Source of the DNA: Siphlonurus alternatus
Lineage: Eukaryota; Arthropoda; Insecta; Ephemeroptera; Siphlonuridae
Length of the DNA stretch: 64,000 nucleotides
Direction of reading: 5' to 3'
Assembly: GCA_949825025.1 (NCBI GenBank)
Contig: OX463778.1
Coordinates: forward strand, 53,818,364 to 53,882,363
Part shown: one piece after another, positions 62,166 to 64,000 of the stretch
Layout of the letters: every line of letters begins with the position of its first letter
Position numbering within the stretch: the first letter of the stretch is position 1
Notes under the pieces: generated by a model
Database searches by the model: none
The model's input: the letters and a program-made list of their open reading frames with translations, nothing else
Told to the model about the DNA's origin: nothing
Program-made: the position numbers and the translations under genes

Positions 62166-63000
62166 AAAATTTTTTTATAAGCGTCTCCACATACACGTTT
62201 AAACAAAATATAAGTTTTGAGATAAAATATATATGAATCAATTGAAAAGAATATTAAAACTCGCAGCTGTTAAAAATACCTAAAAATAATGAATTTGTTT
62301 TGGTTGATATAATAATAGCAAGTGCGCCATTTATGGGAATTTTAGTAAATTTTCACTACCTGATTACATCGATAAATTGCAATTCAAAATGATCTTGCAG
62401 TGTTTTACAAAATGTTGAGTGCAGCCAATTTGTGTGATTTTTTAGCAACAATATTAATGATTGTAATTTATGTACGTCATTCAAGCAAATGCATGCCATT
62501 ATGATGTTAAATATACAGTAAGCATTTAATTCACTCTTACTTTTACTTATACTTATTAAAATGAAGGGGTTTTTGTTGTGTGTATTTTTTATATAGATAT
62601 TAAATCGAACTATTTTGCTCATTAATATTCACCTGAAAAATTAGAGACGAAGTTATTATTTTTTTAATTGAAAACTCACGCAACGACATTGCAAAACACA
62701 TATCTTAATTTTTAATTTGCACTGAAACATAATTTTTCGTCATAAATATAAAAAAAATCTGACAAATTCATTTACAGATAATGTATATCAACATTTAAAT
62801 TGTTAAAAATAATTGTAATTCTAAAAATTGTATTTAGTATGAGTGGTTACATCATGAAACTTCATTTGTAAAAACTTCATTAATTATAATGACTTGTTTC
62901 ATAATAAATCATTAGCAGCCAGACTGCAACTTTTGCAAAACATATTTTTTCAAGTCTTGAAGATATTTATAATTATAAACAACATTCAAAATAAATTAAA
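62166..63000. other. AT-rich spacer downstream of receptor 2
   Basis: Probably the 3' UTR and flank of the minus-strand receptor ending at 63001. The 88-codon minus-strand frame at 62356-62622 has no recognisable domain, lies beyond the receptor stop, and is not called as a gene. Confidence 0.5.
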
Positions 63001-64000
63001 CTATTGGTTGATTTTCACGCTGATGAGGAAAATGTAGTAGGAAATCGAGAGAGACACGATCTGAAACAACAAGATAAATTGTTTTAAAATATTATAAATA
63101 ATTATTTAAGTTAATGAGACGTTTAATCTGTCCAATTCACGCGTCGAACGCAAAATTATTCCCGAAGAAGTTTGTTGTGTATAAGTTTAATTAATTATGT
63201 CTTTAGATTGTCCTTAATACTGTATAATTACAAATATAGTACTCCGTTATCAAACAGATACAATTATAGACGGGACAGCTTCAATTGATTAAATACGTTG
63301 AAAATACAAAAAAAAAATCAGGCCGTCTATCAATAATAGAGTGCAGAAATATCCTGATCAAACTCATGTTAAATCATGTTCAAACTTTTATTCCTGCTTT
63401 GTTACTACCGACCATTCAGATTAATATAACCACATTTCCTCCGAGTTAAAGTAGGCGAATTGGCTTGCGAGGTGTATTTTTTTTATTGGCTCAATCAAAA
63501 GAGGTCGAAAAATATTCCTTAAATTTTTTTGCGATTTTTTTAGCACTGCATCATACTTAAAGTGGAGATTAAAATGTCTTTTGACCTAGAGGCTCCATCC
63601 GCAACGCCTATGACGTCATTACATTCTTTGGGTGATTTGGGTCCACTATATAATGCTTCTAAACAATCACGTTGCTATGGAAACAAATGATAATTTTTAA
63701 TGCAATAATTTTTTACAAGTGTTATAAAGTTGAACCAAAGAATGTAATGACGTCATAGGCGTTGCGGATGGAGCCTCCAGGTGACGAGACATTTTTAATC
63801 TACATTCTAGGTATGATGCAGTGCTAAAAAAAAATCACAAAAAAAATCTAAGGAATATTTTTCGACCTCTTTTGATTGAGCCAGTAAAAAAATTACACCC
63901 CGTAAGCCCATTCTGAACAATTATAATCCTACTCGATAATATTTTACCTCTTTAAAATTTGTTCAGAATTTCCTCGTCACAATAGAATAATTAACTCACA
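63001..64000 (-). CDS. Odorant receptor gene 2, partial (last exon and edge of the penultimate exon)
   Basis: The last exon is 63001-63060: after the acceptor TGTTTCAG it reads I-V-S-L-S-I-S-Y-Y-I-F-L-I, then S-V-K-I-N-Q and TAG. This matches the last exon of receptor 1 (I-I-G-L-S-I-S-Y-F-I-F-L-I) in sequence, phase and length. The last intron's donor, GTGAGTTAA on the minus strand, fills 63991-63999, so base 64000 is the final base of the penultimate exon, just as in receptor 1 (23501-23510). The intron is about 930 bases and holds a foldback element. The rest of the gene lies right of the window. A tandem paralogue of receptor 1 is the simplest reading. Confidence 0.8.
63455..63914. mobile_element. 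Short foldback element in the last intron of receptor 2
   Basis: An inverted repeat of about 460 bp: the left arm (TTGGCTCAATCAAAAGAGG, TTTTTTTAGCACTGCATCA, CCTATGACGTCATTACATTC) is mirrored on the right (GAATGTAATGACGTCATAGG, TGATGCAGTGCTAAAAAAA, CCTCTTTTGATTGAGCCA). Each arm has one TGACGTCA. Its arms resemble the outer arms of the 2-kb element at 16176-18165 but lack the tRNA-like parts. Confidence 0.85.

Noticed and set aside
62356..62622. 88-codon minus-strand frame downstream of receptor 2
   Set aside because: Contains no receptor motif or splice site that would link it to the last exon at 63001; its composition matches the AT-rich spacer.

Overview
This is a window of AT-rich nuclear DNA from an insect. 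Protein-coding sequence is split into small exons with GT-AG introns and AATAAA signals. The genes belong to two animal families: tetraspanins and, on the minus strand, insect odorant receptors of the 7tm_6 type. That receptor family is known from insects, so a winged insect is the best guess; the order cannot be told from the sequence alone. Exons are GC-rich and the surrounding DNA is strongly AT-rich.

Left part (about 2.0-21.6 kb, plus strand): four tandem tetraspanin genes at 2088-7716, 9389-11928, 13476-16146 and 19011-21613. Each has six exons and five introns, all in phase 0, and exon 3 is exactly 108 nt in all four. All share a six-cysteine large extracellular loop with CCG and a P-P-x-S-C-x-C pattern (gene 1, 2 and 4 cleanly; gene 3 with P-P-L-S-C-R-C). 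A further tetraspanin-like last exon lies alone at 18327-18488, behind a 2-kb palindromic element; it is either an alternative end of gene 3 or a relic. The introns and spacers are full of small elements: one TIR family with one copy in an intron of each gene, a second TIR family in intron 5 of genes 2 and 3, a TTAA-flanked foldback element, retrotransposon tails, and a 2-kb foldback carrying two tRNA-like modules.

Middle (23.0-25.6 kb, minus strand): a six-exon odorant receptor gene. Its C-terminal half is convincing; one splice junction does not fit canonical sites in phase. A second receptor gene enters from the right edge: its last exon is at 63001-63060 and the last base of its penultimate exon is base 64000. 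The two genes look like tandem paralogues running leftward.

Between the receptors lies about 33 kb of repeats: a block with the word GTGGTTAC (28.6 kb), a G-run-rich 225-230 bp minisatellite (28.9-30.4 kb), a roughly 30-kb satellite array (30.4-60.6 kb) with monomers of about 357, 426 and 465 bp and higher-order units of about 1.14, 2.27 and 2.7 kb, a TA-rich tandem block (60.6-61.8 kb), and a second block with GTGGTTAC (61.8-62.2 kb). A 1.17-kb foldback element sits inside the array at 37.2-38.3 kb. No protein gene is supported in this part.

All exon boundaries were read by eye from splice sites and family patterns; no alignment or transcript data were available.
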